Shown: piece after piece, positions 1 to 9,349 of the stretch
Numbering within the stretch: position 1 is the first letter of the stretch
Layout of the letters: each line of letters opens with the position of its first letter
Source: Pseudomonas sp. PD9R
GTDB taxonomy: Bacteria; Pseudomonadota; Gammaproteobacteria; Pseudomonadales; Pseudomonadaceae
Assembly (NCBI RefSeq): GCF_019200975.1
Contig: NZ_JAHTMR010000005.1
Span: forward strand, 259,501 to 323,500
Direction: 5' to 3'
DNA length: 64,000 nucleotides
The notes under the pieces: model-generated
Told to the model about the DNA's origin: nothing
The model's input: the letters and a program-made list of their open reading frames with translations, nothing else
Databases searched by the model: none
Position numbers and translations under genes: made by a program

Positions 1-47
1 GCGAAGCGCCGATGGGCGATCCAGCCGCTATACAGGGCGCTGTTCAC
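1..47 (-). CDS. DUF1365 family protein, N-terminal fragment (runs off the window)
   Basis: Only the first 15 codons are in the window. They read MNSALYSGWIAHRRF from a GTG start that overlaps the TGA of the upstream FAD oxidoreductase (GTGA). This opening matches DUF1365 proteins, which usually sit between an FAD-dependent amine-oxidase-like protein and a cyclopropane-fatty-acid-synthase-like methyltransferase. The order here fits that arrangement. The product is inferred from 15 residues plus context, so the family is likely but the length and integrity cannot be seen. Confidence 0.7.
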   Translation of the reverse strand, partial: MNSALYSGWIAHRRF

Positions 48-1291
48 AGGGATTCTCCGAACGCATGGGCAACCCGCAGTGCGCTGACCACACCGTCTTC
101 GTGAAAACCGTTCGCCCAATAGGCACCGCAATAATAGGTGTGTTGTGCGCCCTCCAGTTCCTCCCGGCGCGCTTGCGCGGCCACCGCTGCCAGGCTGAAT
201 TGCGGATGAGCGTAGGTGTATTTGGCGAGCACTTTGAACGGACTGATGACGGCGCTCTGGTTGAGGCTCACGCAGAATGTGGTATCGCTCTGAATGCCTT
301 GCAGGATGTTCATGTCATAGGTGACGGCGGCGTGTGTATGGCCCGAGCCGCTGAGGCGAAAGTTCCAGCTGGCCCAGGCGAGTTTTCGCTCAGGCAGCAG
401 GCGCGTATCGGTGTGCAGTACCACCTCATTGTCGGCATAGGGCAGCGCGCCGAGGATCGATTGTTCGGCCTCGCTCGGTGTGGCCAACAGTTTCAGCGCC
501 TGATCGCTGTGACAGGCGAACACCACTTTGTCGAAGCGCTCGCTACCGTCGCGGCTGTGGATAAGTACGCCGTCCACATCGCGCTCGACCCGCGTGACGG
601 CGCAGTTGAGACGAATTTTTTCGCGAAAGCTGGCCGTCAACGGGTCGATGTAAGCGCTAGAGCCGCCCTCGATGACCTGCCATTGCGGTCGATGGTTGAC
701 GGACAGCAGGCCGTGATTCTTGAAAAACCTGACAAACAATTGCAGCGGGAAGGCCAGCATGTCCGCCATCGGCATCGACCAGATCGCGGCACCCATCGGC
801 ACGATGTAATGCAGGATGAAACGCTCGCCGTAGCCGCCGGCCTGCAAGTAATCATCCAGCGTGGTGTCGGCTTTGATCCGTTGTTCTTCCAGGTCGCGCA
901 GGGCTTCTTTATTGAAGCGCAGGATGTCCCGCAGCATGCCCCAGAACCCCGGGGAAAGCAGGTTGCATCGCTGGGCGAACAGGCTGTTGAGATTATTGCC
1001 GTTGTACTCCAGGCCGGAGTCCGGGTCGGTGATCGAGAAACTCATTTCGGTGGGTTTGAAACCCACGCCGAGCTGCCCCAGCAAGCGAATGAAGTTCGGG
1101 TATGTCCAGTCATTGAACACGATAAAACCGGTGTCCACCGCGTAGCTGCGGCCATCAACCGTGACGTCCACGGTGTGGGTATGGCCGCCGACCCAGTCGC
1201 TGGCCTCGAACAGGGTGATCTCGTGACTGCGATTGAGCAGATAGGCGCAGGTCAGTCCCGAAATACCGCTGCCGATGATGGCAATGTTCAC
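44..1291 (-). CDS. FAD-dependent amine-oxidase-like oxidoreductase of a lipid-modification cluster
   Basis: The protein has 415 residues. It opens with a Rossmann dinucleotide fold (IIGSGISGLTCAYLL, residues 5-19) followed by the acidic end of the second strand and a GG motif (FEASDWVGGHTH, about 34-45), as in flavin amine oxidases and desaturase-like proteins. The start is GTG and overlaps the stop of the upstream SDR gene (GTGA), so the two are probably translationally coupled. The set SDR, this protein and DUF1365 normally precedes a cyclopropane-fatty-acid-synthase-like enzyme, so a role in modifying unsaturated membrane acyl chains is inferred. The exact reaction is not known to me. Confidence 0.85.
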   Translation of the reverse strand: MNIAIIGSGISGLTCAYLLNRSHEITLFEASDWVGGHTHTVDVTVDGRSYAVDTGFIVFNDWTYPNFIRLLGQLGVGFKPTEMSFSITDPDSGLEYNGNNLNSLFAQRCNLLSPGFWGMLRDILRFNKEALRDLEEQRIKADTTLDDYLQAGGYGERFILHYIVPMGAAIWSMPMADMLAFPLQLFVRFFKNHGLLSVNHRPQWQVIEGGSSAYIDPLTASFREKIRLNCAVTRVERDVDGVLIHSRDGSERFDKVVFACHSDQALKLLATPSEAEQSILGALPYADNEVVLHTDTRLLPERKLAWASWNFRLSGSGHTHAAVTYDMNILQGIQSDTTFCVSLNQSAVISPFKVLAKYTYAHPQFSLAAVAAQARREELEGAQHTYYCGAYWANGFHEDGVVSALRVAHAFGESL

Positions 1292-2070
1292 GGCTGGTCC
1301 TTGATGGGCGGATTGCTGCGCACCATACGCTTGCCGATCGCCAGTTTTATCCGGTCGGGTAATTTCGACATTGGCCAGAGGGCCGCCATGAACATCCCTG
1401 GAAACGCGATTTCCAGCGGCCGATCCTTGAGCTTGGCGAAGATGTGTCGCGCGGCTTTATCTGCAGGCCAGCTCATGGGCATAGGGAAGTCGTTTTTCGC
1501 CGTCAGCGGCGTGTCGACGAATCCCGGGCTGACCACGGTGACTTCAATACCTTCCGGTGCCAGATCGATGCGCAACGACTCGAACAGATAGCGCATTCCA
1601 GCTTTCGAGGCGCCATAGGCTTCCGCTCGGGGCAGCGGCAGGTATGTGACCGAACTGGCCACGCCCACCAGATGCGGGGCAATACCCGCCCGCAGCAGCG
1701 GTAAAGCGGCTTCGATGCAATAGCTGCTGGCCAGCAAATTGGTGCGTACCACGTGCTCGATGATCGAGGCATCGAACTGCTTTGCATCCACGTATTCGCA
1801 GGTGCCGGCGTTCAGAATGACCGTGTCCAGCGACCCCCAAGCCTCGGCGATCTGTTCGCCGATTTCACGCACGGTCTGGCTGTTGGTCAAGTCGCCGGCC
1901 ACCACCAGCACTTGCCCCGGATAACGCTGAGACAAGACTTTCAGCGGTGCCAACGTACGTGAACTGACGGCCAGGTGGGCGCCGGTCTTGAGGATTTCTT
2001 CGGCCAACGCAGCGCCAATACCACTGCTGGCGCCGGTCAGCCAATACCTTCGTGGCGTTGTAAAGCTCAT
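1288..2070 (-). CDS. SDR family NAD(P)-dependent oxidoreductase
   Basis: A classical short-chain dehydrogenase of 260 residues. It shows the TGASSGIG cofactor loop near residue 10, a LNAG motif near 90, a Ser-Ser pair in the catalytic strand and a Y-x3-K catalytic pair in EAYGASKAG. The ATG at 2070 was chosen because the protein then begins four residues before the first strand and overlaps the preceding gene's stop as ATGA. It sits third from the end of the visible operon, before the FAD oxidoreductase. Its substrate cannot be read from sequence; a lipid-related one is inferred from context. Confidence 0.88.
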   Translation of the reverse strand: MSFTTPRRYWLTGASSGIGAALAEEILKTGAHLAVSSRTLAPLKVLSQRYPGQVLVVAGDLTNSQTVREIGEQIAEAWGSLDTVILNAGTCEYVDAKQFDASIIEHVVRTNLLASSYCIEAALPLLRAGIAPHLVGVASSVTYLPLPRAEAYGASKAGMRYLFESLRIDLAPEGIEVTVVSPGFVDTPLTAKNDFPMPMSWPADKAARHIFAKLKDRPLEIAFPGMFMAALWPMSKLPDRIKLAIGKRMVRSNPPIKDQP

Positions 2071-2489
2071 CCCATTCTCCTTTTCAGCCAGGCAATCGCT
2101 CGGCCCAACACAGGTAGATGTTCGTAAAGCAGTGCCCCGGCATCGAAGTAATCCCGGTGGCAATAAACTTTGTCGCGCCAGCGCAAATGTGAGCAGCCGT
2201 CGACCCGAATCAGCCGGCCACCTGCCAGGCGCGGATGACGGTAGCTCATGACCCAGCGCAAGTAACCTTCGCCTTCGCCGATCTGGTCAAAGCCATGAAA
2301 ATCGAAGCGCAGTTCACTGACATTGGCGTACAGCTCGGCGAAGTAAGTGCGCAGGTGGCCAAGGCCTTGTACGTCGTGCAGCGGATCAGTGAAGCGCACG
2401 TCTGGGGTGTAGAGCTCGTCGAGGCGTTGCAGATTGTCTTTGTCCAATGCTGAAAACTGCCGGGCAAATTGCCGCAAGAAACTACTCAT
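2067..2489 (-). CDS. NTF2-like (SnoaL-type) nuclear transport factor 2 family protein
   Basis: A 140-residue single-domain protein. The pattern of an N-terminal helix, ALDKDNLQRLDELYTPDVRFTDP and later paired strands is that of the NTF2/SnoaL cone fold, which binds small hydrophobic molecules or acts as a small enzyme. The ATG at 2489 lies 8 bp inside the end of the photolyase gene, and its stop overlaps the SDR start, so it is embedded in the operon. No function is established. It is a constant companion of the photolyase/SDR/FAD genes in pseudomonads as I recall the locus. Confidence 0.8.
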   Translation of the reverse strand: MSSFLRQFARQFSALDKDNLQRLDELYTPDVRFTDPLHDVQGLGHLRTYFAELYANVSELRFDFHGFDQIGEGEGYLRWVMSYRHPRLAGGRLIRVDGCSHLRWRDKVYCHRDYFDAGALLYEHLPVLGRAIAWLKRRMG

Positions 2490-3927
2490 GGTCGTCTCCG
2501 GCACTTTGCCGCGACGGCAGGTTCTTGAACGCAGCCAGCGCCCGTTCGCGAGACATACCGAGATTGACGATTGGCACTGGATAATGGGCAACGCTGAACA
2601 GACCACCGAGTTGTGCCGGGTTGTGCACTTCTTTTTTGTTCAACCCGGCCAGCTGCGGCAACCAATGCTTGATGAACAACCCTTCGGCGTCGAATTTTTC
2701 CGACTGGCTCAGGGGGTTGAAGATCCGGAAGTACGGTGCCGAGTCGGTGCCGGTGGATGAACTCCATTGCCAGCCGCCGTTGTTCGCCGCCAGGTCGCCA
2801 TCGATCAGGTGACGCATGAAAAAGCGTTCGCCTTCACGCCAGTCGATCAACAGGTTTTTGGTCAGAAACATCGCCACAACCATGCGCAGGCGGTTGTGCA
2901 TCCAGCCGGTTTCCAGCAGTTGGCGCATGGCGGCGTCGATGATTGGCAGGCCGGTGCGTGCTTCTTGCCACGCGGTCAGTTCTTCGGGAGCGTCGCGCCA
3001 GGCCAGCGCTTCAGTTTCCGGCCGGAAAGCACGGTGCCGGGAAACCCGTGGATAACCCACCAGAATGTGTTTGTAGAACTCGCGCCACAGCAGTTCATTG
3101 ATCCAGGTGACGGCACCGACCTTGCCGCTTTCGAACTCGCCCTGATTGCTTTGCAGCGCGGCGTGCAAGCACTGGCGGGGGGAAATCACGCCGGCGGCAA
3201 GGTAGGCCGAGAGTTGGCTGGTGCCGGGTTTCGCCGGGAAGTCCCGCTCGCTTTGGTAATAGTCGATTTGAGTGTCGGCGAAGGTGTCAAGGCGGCGACG
3301 GGCTTCGGCCTCGCCGGCCGGCCACAATGCACGCAAACTTTCGGTTGGCGTTGCGAATCCTTCGATACGGGTCGGAATCGTATCGCTGGCAATGTTCAGC
3401 GGTGCTTGCGCCATTGGCGTACTGACAAGGCTGGGCAGCGACCGGTGCAGGCGCTCGTAGCAGACTTTGCGGAACTGACTGAAGACCTGGAAGTAAGTGC
3501 CGGTTTTGGTCAGTACGCTGCCAGGCTTGAACAGTAATTGATCGAGGTAACGCCGCACTTCAATGCCTTCTGCATTCAGGGTCTCGACCACCGCGGCGTC
3601 CCTACGGGATTCATTGATGCCGTATTCCTCATTGAGGTACACCGCATCGATCTGCAACTGCTGGCATACATCCAGCAAGACCGCCGGCGCGTCATCCCAG
3701 CGAGGGGCGTTGCGGATTAGCAGGGGAATGTTCAATTGGGCCAACGCCAGGCTCAACTCGCGCAGGTTGCGCAGCCAGAAGTCCACTTTGCATGGCGCGT
3801 CGTCATGTTCCAGCCATTGCTCCGGGCTCAACAGGTAGACCGCCACCGTCGGGCCCCGCGCTGCGGCGGCCGAGAGGGCGGTGTTGTCATGTAGGCGCAA
3901 GTCGCTGCGCAGCCAGATCAATTGCAT
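2482..3927 (-). CDS. phrB: Deoxyribodipyrimidine photolyase
   Basis: A 481-residue CPD photolyase, which repairs UV-induced cyclobutane pyrimidine dimers using blue light. The N-terminal alpha/beta antenna domain opens with IWLRSDLRLHDNTAL. The C-terminal FAD-binding domain carries TGLPIIDAAMRQL, the TGWMHNRLRM segment and the DGDLAANNGGWQW / TDSAPYFRIFNP stretch typical of class I enzymes. The ATG at 3927 is preferred over a GTG four codons upstream because the motif then starts at residue 3. It follows the MerR regulator by 13 bp and is probably under that regulator's light control. Confidence 0.96.
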   Translation of the reverse strand: MQLIWLRSDLRLHDNTALSAAAARGPTVAVYLLSPEQWLEHDDAPCKVDFWLRNLRELSLALAQLNIPLLIRNAPRWDDAPAVLLDVCQQLQIDAVYLNEEYGINESRRDAAVVETLNAEGIEVRRYLDQLLFKPGSVLTKTGTYFQVFSQFRKVCYERLHRSLPSLVSTPMAQAPLNIASDTIPTRIEGFATPTESLRALWPAGEAEARRRLDTFADTQIDYYQSERDFPAKPGTSQLSAYLAAGVISPRQCLHAALQSNQGEFESGKVGAVTWINELLWREFYKHILVGYPRVSRHRAFRPETEALAWRDAPEELTAWQEARTGLPIIDAAMRQLLETGWMHNRLRMVVAMFLTKNLLIDWREGERFFMRHLIDGDLAANNGGWQWSSSTGTDSAPYFRIFNPLSQSEKFDAEGLFIKHWLPQLAGLNKKEVHNPAQLGGLFSVAHYPVPIVNLGMSRERALAAFKNLPSRQSAGDDHE

Positions 3928-3940
3928 GATGTTCTTCACT

Positions 3941-4882
3941 TTAAATAAGCCCGCGCTGAGCCAGGACCTGATGGGCCGCCAACGGATTTTCGGCCAGGTA
4001 CAAATCAGCGATCTCTGAAGTTCTTACGGACAACTCGGCTTGGTGGATGCATACCGTTGGTCCGACGATCATTTTTGGGCAACTGACGCCGTTCAAAAGT
4101 TTCGGCAGCTGCGAAAGGTTTATGGCTTTGCTGGAATACAGCAGTACGCCGCGGGGTTGCAGATAATCGACCGCCAACGCCAGTTCACCGGCCGGGAGTG
4201 GCCAGTCGAACACTTCCACCGGGCAATCGGCGCTACTGATCAGCCACGCGGTCAGCCACAGATGAGGTTCCAGTGGCAGGTTCGAATGATTGATCAACAG
4301 CAGCGGCGCGGTGTGTAGCTGACGGTTGTTATGGTAGATGCGCGCACCGAATTTACTGCGCAGCCAGGAGTAAAAAAATACCCGTTCCATCTGCGCGCCG
4401 AACTGGCCTTGCCAGCGCTGCTCCAGTTCTGTGAGCAAGGGCATCAGCAATTGCTCGCACAAGGTCCGTGGCGGATACAGAGCCATCGCCTGGTTAACGG
4501 TGTCGTCCAGTGTGCGTTCGGTCAGTTGCATGACCGCTTGCAGCAAGGTCTGGCGCAGCAACTGCCAATCATTTTCCACGGATTCGCTGAAGGCCTGCGG
4601 AGTGTCGAGCAGTTGCTTGACCTGGCTGACGGCAACGCCGCGATTGAGCCAGGTGAGGATGGTCAGGATGCGTTGCACATGTTCGGCCGAGAACAGTCGA
4701 TGCCCTTTAGGCGTCCGTTGCGGCACGATCAGGCCATAGCGCCGCTCCCAGGCGCGCAAGGTGATGGCGTTGACGCCGGTCTGTCGCGCCACTTCGCGGA
4801 TCGGCAGCCAACCCTCGTCCAGGGCCTTTTTGAAGTCGGTGCCCAGGTCTTCGCTGGCACTGGAGTCGAGTGCGTTTTTCAT
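3941..4882 (-). CDS. MerR family regulator, class II LitR-like photoresponse regulator
   Basis: A 313-residue protein. Residues about 28-95 form a MerR winged helix (WLPIREVARQTGVNAITLRAWERRYG), the form seen in CarA/CarH/LitR. The C-terminal part resembles the CarH sensor domain, but I cannot find the cobalamin-binding E-x3-H and D-x-H-x2-G residues. This matches class II LitR proteins, which sense light through a partner rather than through B12. The start overlaps the upstream stop as TGATG. It lies next to phrB in an operon whose promoter holds TGTACA-N12-TGTACA sites, so autoregulation is likely. Orthology with P. putida PplR1 is inferred from context and architecture. Confidence 0.88.
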   Translation of the reverse strand: MKNALDSSASEDLGTDFKKALDEGWLPIREVARQTGVNAITLRAWERRYGLIVPQRTPKGHRLFSAEHVQRILTILTWLNRGVAVSQVKQLLDTPQAFSESVENDWQLLRQTLLQAVMQLTERTLDDTVNQAMALYPPRTLCEQLLMPLLTELEQRWQGQFGAQMERVFFYSWLRSKFGARIYHNNRQLHTAPLLLINHSNLPLEPHLWLTAWLISSADCPVEVFDWPLPAGELALAVDYLQPRGVLLYSSKAINLSQLPKLLNGVSCPKMIVGPTVCIHQAELSVRTSEIADLYLAENPLAAHQVLAQRGLI

Positions 4883-5841
4883 CAGAGCGCATTTCGCAGG
4901 CTGAGGTTTTCCGGGTGCGGTTGCAGGTAAACCTGCTGCGCAATATACGGGTCCGGGTGCTGGCGAAAGTGATGCTTGAGCAGAGTCAAGGGCACCACCA
5001 ACGGCACGATGCCGTGGCGGTACTGGCCAATAACGTGCTGCATCTCCTGCTTGTCCTCGGCACTGATCGCCTGTTTCAGGTAGCCGCTGATGTGCTGCAA
5101 GACGTTGGTGTGGGTGCGCCGTGTCGCGCACTTTTTCAGGGCGGCCATCAGCTCGCTGAAATAGCGTGGGCCAAGCTCTTTTGGATCGGTGCGGCCCATA
5201 TTGCCCAGCAGGTTACCGAGGGTTTTGTACTGCACCGGGTTGTGGGCCATCAGCAGGTATTTGTAACGCGAGTGAAATTCCGTGAGCGAGCGGCGGGTCA
5301 GGCCTTCCTGCAACAGCTGCTGCCAGGCGCTGTAGGCGAACACGCGGGTGAGAAAGTTTTCGCGCAGCACCGGGTCGTTGAGGCGACCGTCTTCTTCTAC
5401 AGGCAAGTTTGGGTGCAGTGCGCAAAATGCCCGGGCGTAGATACCCTGGCCACCACCGTCCACCGGTGTGCCGTTGGCGTGGTAGACCTTGACCCGCTCC
5501 AGGCCGCAGGACGGGGATTTCTGCATGAAAATGTAGCCGCAGATATCGTCCAGTTCCGCCGCCATCGTCCGGCCGTAATCGGCCAGCGGCTGGGTGACGT
5601 TGATCTCGCGGTCGATCGTGCCAACGGCTTCGGGGTGATTCGGATCACCTACCAGCCGAATTGGCTCGCGGGGAATGCCCAGGCCGATCGCCACTTCCGG
5701 GCAGACCGTCACGAAGTCGAAATAGTCGGTGAGGATCTGGCTGCACAGTCGCGACGCCTTATGCCCGCCGTTGTAGCGCACCTCGGCTCCCATCAGGCAG
5801 GCGCTGATGGCGATTTTCGGTTTGGCAGGGGACAGGAGCAT
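4882..5841 (-). CDS. DUF523 and DUF1722 (YbgA) two-domain protein
   Basis: The protein has 319 residues. The N-terminal half is a DUF523 domain (SACLMGAEVRYNGGHK near residue 13, CPEVAIGLGIPR near 48, KSPSCGLERV near 110) with conserved cysteines that could bind metal. The C-terminal half is a DUF1722/YbgA domain (FHSRYKYLLMAHNP). YbgA is encoded beside photolyase in E. coli, and the pairing is kept here. The start at 5841 follows a good GAGGTG ribosome site. It is the first gene of the light-responsive operon, directly downstream of the promoter and operators. Its biochemical role is unknown. Confidence 0.9.
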   Translation of the reverse strand: MLLSPAKPKIAISACLMGAEVRYNGGHKASRLCSQILTDYFDFVTVCPEVAIGLGIPREPIRLVGDPNHPEAVGTIDREINVTQPLADYGRTMAAELDDICGYIFMQKSPSCGLERVKVYHANGTPVDGGGQGIYARAFCALHPNLPVEEDGRLNDPVLRENFLTRVFAYSAWQQLLQEGLTRRSLTEFHSRYKYLLMAHNPVQYKTLGNLLGNMGRTDPKELGPRYFSELMAALKKCATRRTHTNVLQHISGYLKQAISAEDKQEMQHVIGQYRHGIVPLVVPLTLLKHHFRQHPDPYIAQQVYLQPHPENLSLRNAL

Positions 5842-5864
5842 TGGCGCACCTCGAAATCTAAACC

Positions 5865-5888
5865 TGTACAGATCGTTAAATTTGTACA
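5865..5888. promoter_or_regulatory. LitR-type operator, TGTACA-N12-TGTACA (downstream copy)
   Basis: A second perfect site with half-sites at 5865-5870 and 5883-5888. It lies between the -10 and the first start codon, 50 bp centre-to-centre from the upstream copy. That is close to five helical turns, so the two could bind one oligomeric regulator on the same face. Confidence 0.8.
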
Positions 5889-5898
5889 ACTTAAGTTC

Positions 5899-5926
5899 AT
5901 AATAGATTCAAAGGTGTACAAGTCAA
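5899..5926 (-). promoter_or_regulatory. Sigma70-type promoter of the photolyase operon
   Basis: On the minus strand a TTGACT -35 (5921-5926) and a TATTAT -10 (5899-5904) are separated by 16 bp. The -35 hexamer sits inside the 12-bp spacer of the upstream TGTACA-N12-TGTACA site, so a bound repressor would block polymerase. Strong by eye; not tested. Confidence 0.7.
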
Positions 5927-5938
5927 ATTTTTTGTACA
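5915..5938. promoter_or_regulatory. LitR-type operator, TGTACA-N12-TGTACA (upstream copy)
   Basis: Two perfect TGTACA half-sites (5915-5920 and 5933-5938) are separated by exactly 12 bp. The form matches the T(G/A)TACA-N12-TGTA(C/T)A consensus reported for light-inducible promoters under class II LitR in P. putida. The site covers the -35 of the photolyase operon. Confidence 0.82.
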
Positions 5939-5955
5939 GGTTTTTGTAGCGGCCC

Positions 5956-6037
5956 TGTAGCTGCCGAAGGCTGCGATCTTTTGATTTTGCCTTTTAAAAG
6001 CAAGATCAAAAGATCGCAGCCTTCGGCAGCTCCTACA
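5956..6037. repeat. REP-type inverted repeat pair, GCTGCCG(A/C)AGGCTGCGATC family
   Basis: Two inverted copies of the family unit (consensus TAGGAGCTGCCGCAGGCTGC followed by GATCTTTTGATCTTG) around a short A/T-rich centre. The same unit recurs at about ten other places in this window, always between genes. Confidence 0.9.
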
Positions 6038-6117
6038 TTCGGTGGTGTGTGGCGCGAGATTTTACGGGTGGGCTGCTGTCCATTTCGACAGCAGCAACTT
6101 GCTCGGGTCGATGCGAT

Positions 6118-7179
<1,062 letters not shown>

Positions 7180-7302
7180 TTAGCGTTCTTGTTCTGACAG
7201 CTTGGCCTATTGTTAAACACAGAGCCTGCCCGATACCAAAAGATCCCTTACTTATAAAAATAGACTAGTGATCAGGGTAAAACGCCACGCGAGGAAGAAG
7301 TC

Positions 7303-8205
7303 ATGCACATATTGCTGACCGGCGGTACTGGTTTGATAGGACGTCAGCTCTGTCGACAGTGGATGAGTCAGGGTCATCGCTTGACGGTCTGGAGTCGCAA
7401 GCCTGAAAAAGTCACGAAAATCTGTGGCGCTCAAGTGCGTGGCGTTGCCCGACTCGAAGACCTTGGCGACGCTCCGGTCGATGCCATTGTTAACCTCGCT
7501 GGCGCCCCGATTGCCGACCGCCCGTGGACCCACAAGCGCAAAGCCTTGCTGTGGAGCAGCCGCATCACACTGACTGAAACCTTGCTGACCTGGCTCGAAA
7601 ACCGCGAGCAGAAACCGCAGGTATTCATCTCCGGTTCCGCAGTCGGTTGGTACGGCGATGGCGGTGAGCGCGAACTCACCGAGGATTCGCCGCCGGTCAA
7701 CGAAGATTTCGCCAGCCAGTTGTGCATCGCCTGGGAAGAAACCGCGCAGCGCGCCGAGGCCTTGGGTATTCGGGTGATTCTTATCCGGACCGGGTTGGTG
7801 CTGTCGGCGGAGGGCGGCTTTTTGTCGCGGCTGTTATTGCCGTTCAAATTGGGTCTGGGCGGCCCGATTGGCAATGGTCGGCAGTGGATGCCGTGGATTC
7901 ATATCAACGACCAAATCGCCCTGATTGACTTTCTTCTGCATCGCAATGACGCCAGCGGTCCATATAATGCCTGCGCACCGAAGCCGGTGCGTAATCGCGA
8001 ATTTGCCAAAACGTTGGCCAGCGTGCTGCATCGCCCGGCGTTCATGCCGATGCCGGCCTTGGCGCTGAAGGTCGGCCTGGGCGAGTTGTCATTGTTGTTG
8101 CTGGGTGGCCAGCGTGCGACGCCGGAGCGCTTGCTCCAGGCGGGTTTCACTTTCCAGTTCACTGATTTGCGCGCGGCTCTGGACGATCTGTCCAGCCGCC
8201 TTTGA
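7303..8205 (+). CDS. TIGR01777 family epimerase (YfcH-like)
   Basis: A 300-residue extended-SDR protein. The N-terminal [11 protein letters not shown] motif (residues 6-16) binds a dinucleotide. [13 protein letters not shown] segment holds the active-site strand, and the C-terminal DUF1731 domain ([31 protein letters not shown]) is characteristic of this family. The ribosome site GAGGAAG is 5-6 bp before the ATG. hemH follows after 13 bp, so the two are likely co-transcribed. No substrate is established for the family. Confidence 0.92.
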   Translation: MHILLTGGTGLIGRQLCRQWMSQGHRLTVWSRKPEKVTKICGAQVRGVARLEDLGDAPVDAIVNLAGAPIADRPWTHKRKALLWSSRITLTETLLTWLENREQKPQVFISGSAVGWYGDGGERELTEDSPPVNEDFASQLCIAWEETAQRAEALGIRVILIRTGLVLSAEGGFLSRLLLPFKLGLGGPIGNGRQWMPWIHINDQIALIDFLLHRNDASGPYNACAPKPVRNREFAKTLASVLHRPAFMPMPALALKVGLGELSLLLLGGQRATPERLLQAGFTFQFTDLRAALDDLSSRL

Positions 8206-8218
8206 TATAGGACGTTGC

Positions 8219-9244
8219 ATGACGGATCACGCGTTGCTTCTGGTCAATCTGGGCTCCCCAGCCTCCACTTCGGTGGCGGATGTGCGCAGCTACCTCAATC
8301 AGTTTCTGATGGACCCTTATGTGATCGACCTGCCATGGCCGGTTCGGCGCCTGTTGGTGTCGCTGATCCTGATCAAGCGCCCGGAACAGTCGGCCCATGC
8401 CTATGCGTCGATCTGGTGGGAGGAGGGCTCGCCGCTGGTGGTGCTCAGCCGTCGCCTGCAACAGGCCATGATTTCCCAGTGGCATCACGGCCCGGTCGAG
8501 TTGGCGATGCGCTATGGCGAACCGTCCATTGAGACATCGCTGCTGCGTCTGGCGGCGGCGGGGCACAAGCGCATCACCCTGGCGCCGCTTTATCCACAGT
8601 TCGCCGACAGCACCACTACCACCGTGATCGAAGAGGCCAAGCGTGTGTTGCGCGAGAAAAAACTCGACGTGCAACTGTCGATTCTCCAGCCGTTTTACAA
8701 TCAGCCGGAATACCTGGATGCCTTAGTCGCCAGTGCCAAGCCTTATTTGCAGCAGGATTACGATCACTTGCTGTTGAGTTTCCACGGTTTACCCGAACGG
8801 CATCTGACCAAGCTTGATCCGACCGGCCAGCATTGCTTCAAGAATGAGGATTGCTGCAAGAACGCTTCACCCTCCGTCCTTGCGACGTGTTACCGCGCTC
8901 AATGCCTGCGCAGCGCATCCGAGTTCGCCAAACGCATGGGCCTGCCGGACGGCAAGTGGTCGGTGTCGTTTCAGTCACGTCTGGGCCGTGCCAAATGGAT
9001 TGAGCCCTACACCGAAGCGCGCCTCGATGAACTGGCCAAGAGTGGGGTGAAGAAGATCCTGGTGATGTGCCCGGCCTTTGTTGCCGATTGCATCGAGACC
9101 CTGGAAGAGATCGGTGATCGCGGGTTGGAGCAATTCCGAGAAGCAGGAGGGGAGGAGTTGGTGCTGGTGCCTTGCCTCAACGATGACCCGCAGTGGGCAC
9201 GGGCGTTGAGTTCGTTGTGTGAAAGGGCGCCTCTGGCGCTTTAA
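8219..9244 (+). CDS. hemH: Ferrochelatase
   Basis: A 341-residue enzyme that inserts ferrous iron into protoporphyrin IX, the last step of protoheme synthesis. It shows the active-site [12 protein letters not shown] motif with the metal-binding histidine. A cysteine-rich internal segment ([13 protein letters not shown] and [10 protein letters not shown], about residues 205-230) is unusual for the plant and Gram-positive enzymes and may ligate an iron-sulfur cluster, as reported for some proteobacterial ferrochelatases. The ATG at 8219 starts the LLLVNLGSP core at residue 5. The upstream epimerase gene ends 13 bp away. Confidence 0.97.
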   Translation: MTDHALLLVNLGSPASTSVADVRSYLNQFLMDPYVIDLPWPVRRLLVSLILIKRPEQSAHAYASIWWEEGSPLVVLSRRLQQAMISQWHHGPVELAMRYGEPSIETSLLRLAAAGHKRITLAPLYPQFADSTTTTVIEEAKRVLREKKLDVQLSILQPFYNQPEYLDALVASAKPYLQQDYDHLLLSFHGLPERHLTKLDPTGQHCFKNEDCCKNASPSVLATCYRAQCLRSASEFAKRMGLPDGKWSVSFQSRLGRAKWIEPYTEARLDELAKSGVKKILVMCPAFVADCIETLEEIGDRGLEQFREAGGEELVLVPCLNDDPQWARALSSLCERAPLAL

Positions 9245-9249
9245 AAGCT

Positions 9250-9330
9250 TCGCGGGCAAGCCTCGCTCCTACAGGGGTATGTCGTTCAATAGATCGACAC
9301 AAGACTTGTAGGAGCGAGGCTTGCCCGCGA
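9250..9330. repeat. REP-type inverted repeat pair, GGAGCGAGGCTTGCCCGCGA family
   Basis: Arms 9250-9273 and 9307-9330 are exact inverted copies of the second palindromic family in this window. It lies between the convergent hemH and uraA genes and may act as a bidirectional transcription end. Confidence 0.9.
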
Positions 9331-9349
9331 AGGCATTCTTGAAGCTGAC

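Noticed and set aside
65..1591. Long plus-strand open frame of about 500 codons opposite the FAD and SDR genes
   Set aside because: It is the antisense shadow of two GC-rich minus-strand genes with clear motifs; its translation has no recognisable domain and spans their junction. Similar long shadow frames at 20623-22341, 29616-31781, 9377-10693 and 33874-34941 were rejected for the same reason.
7303..8205. LitR-type site before the TIGR01777 epimerase gene
   Set aside because: No TGTACA pair with 12-bp spacing lies between the renalase-gene site and this start, so light control of the epimerase-hemH unit is not supported by sequence.
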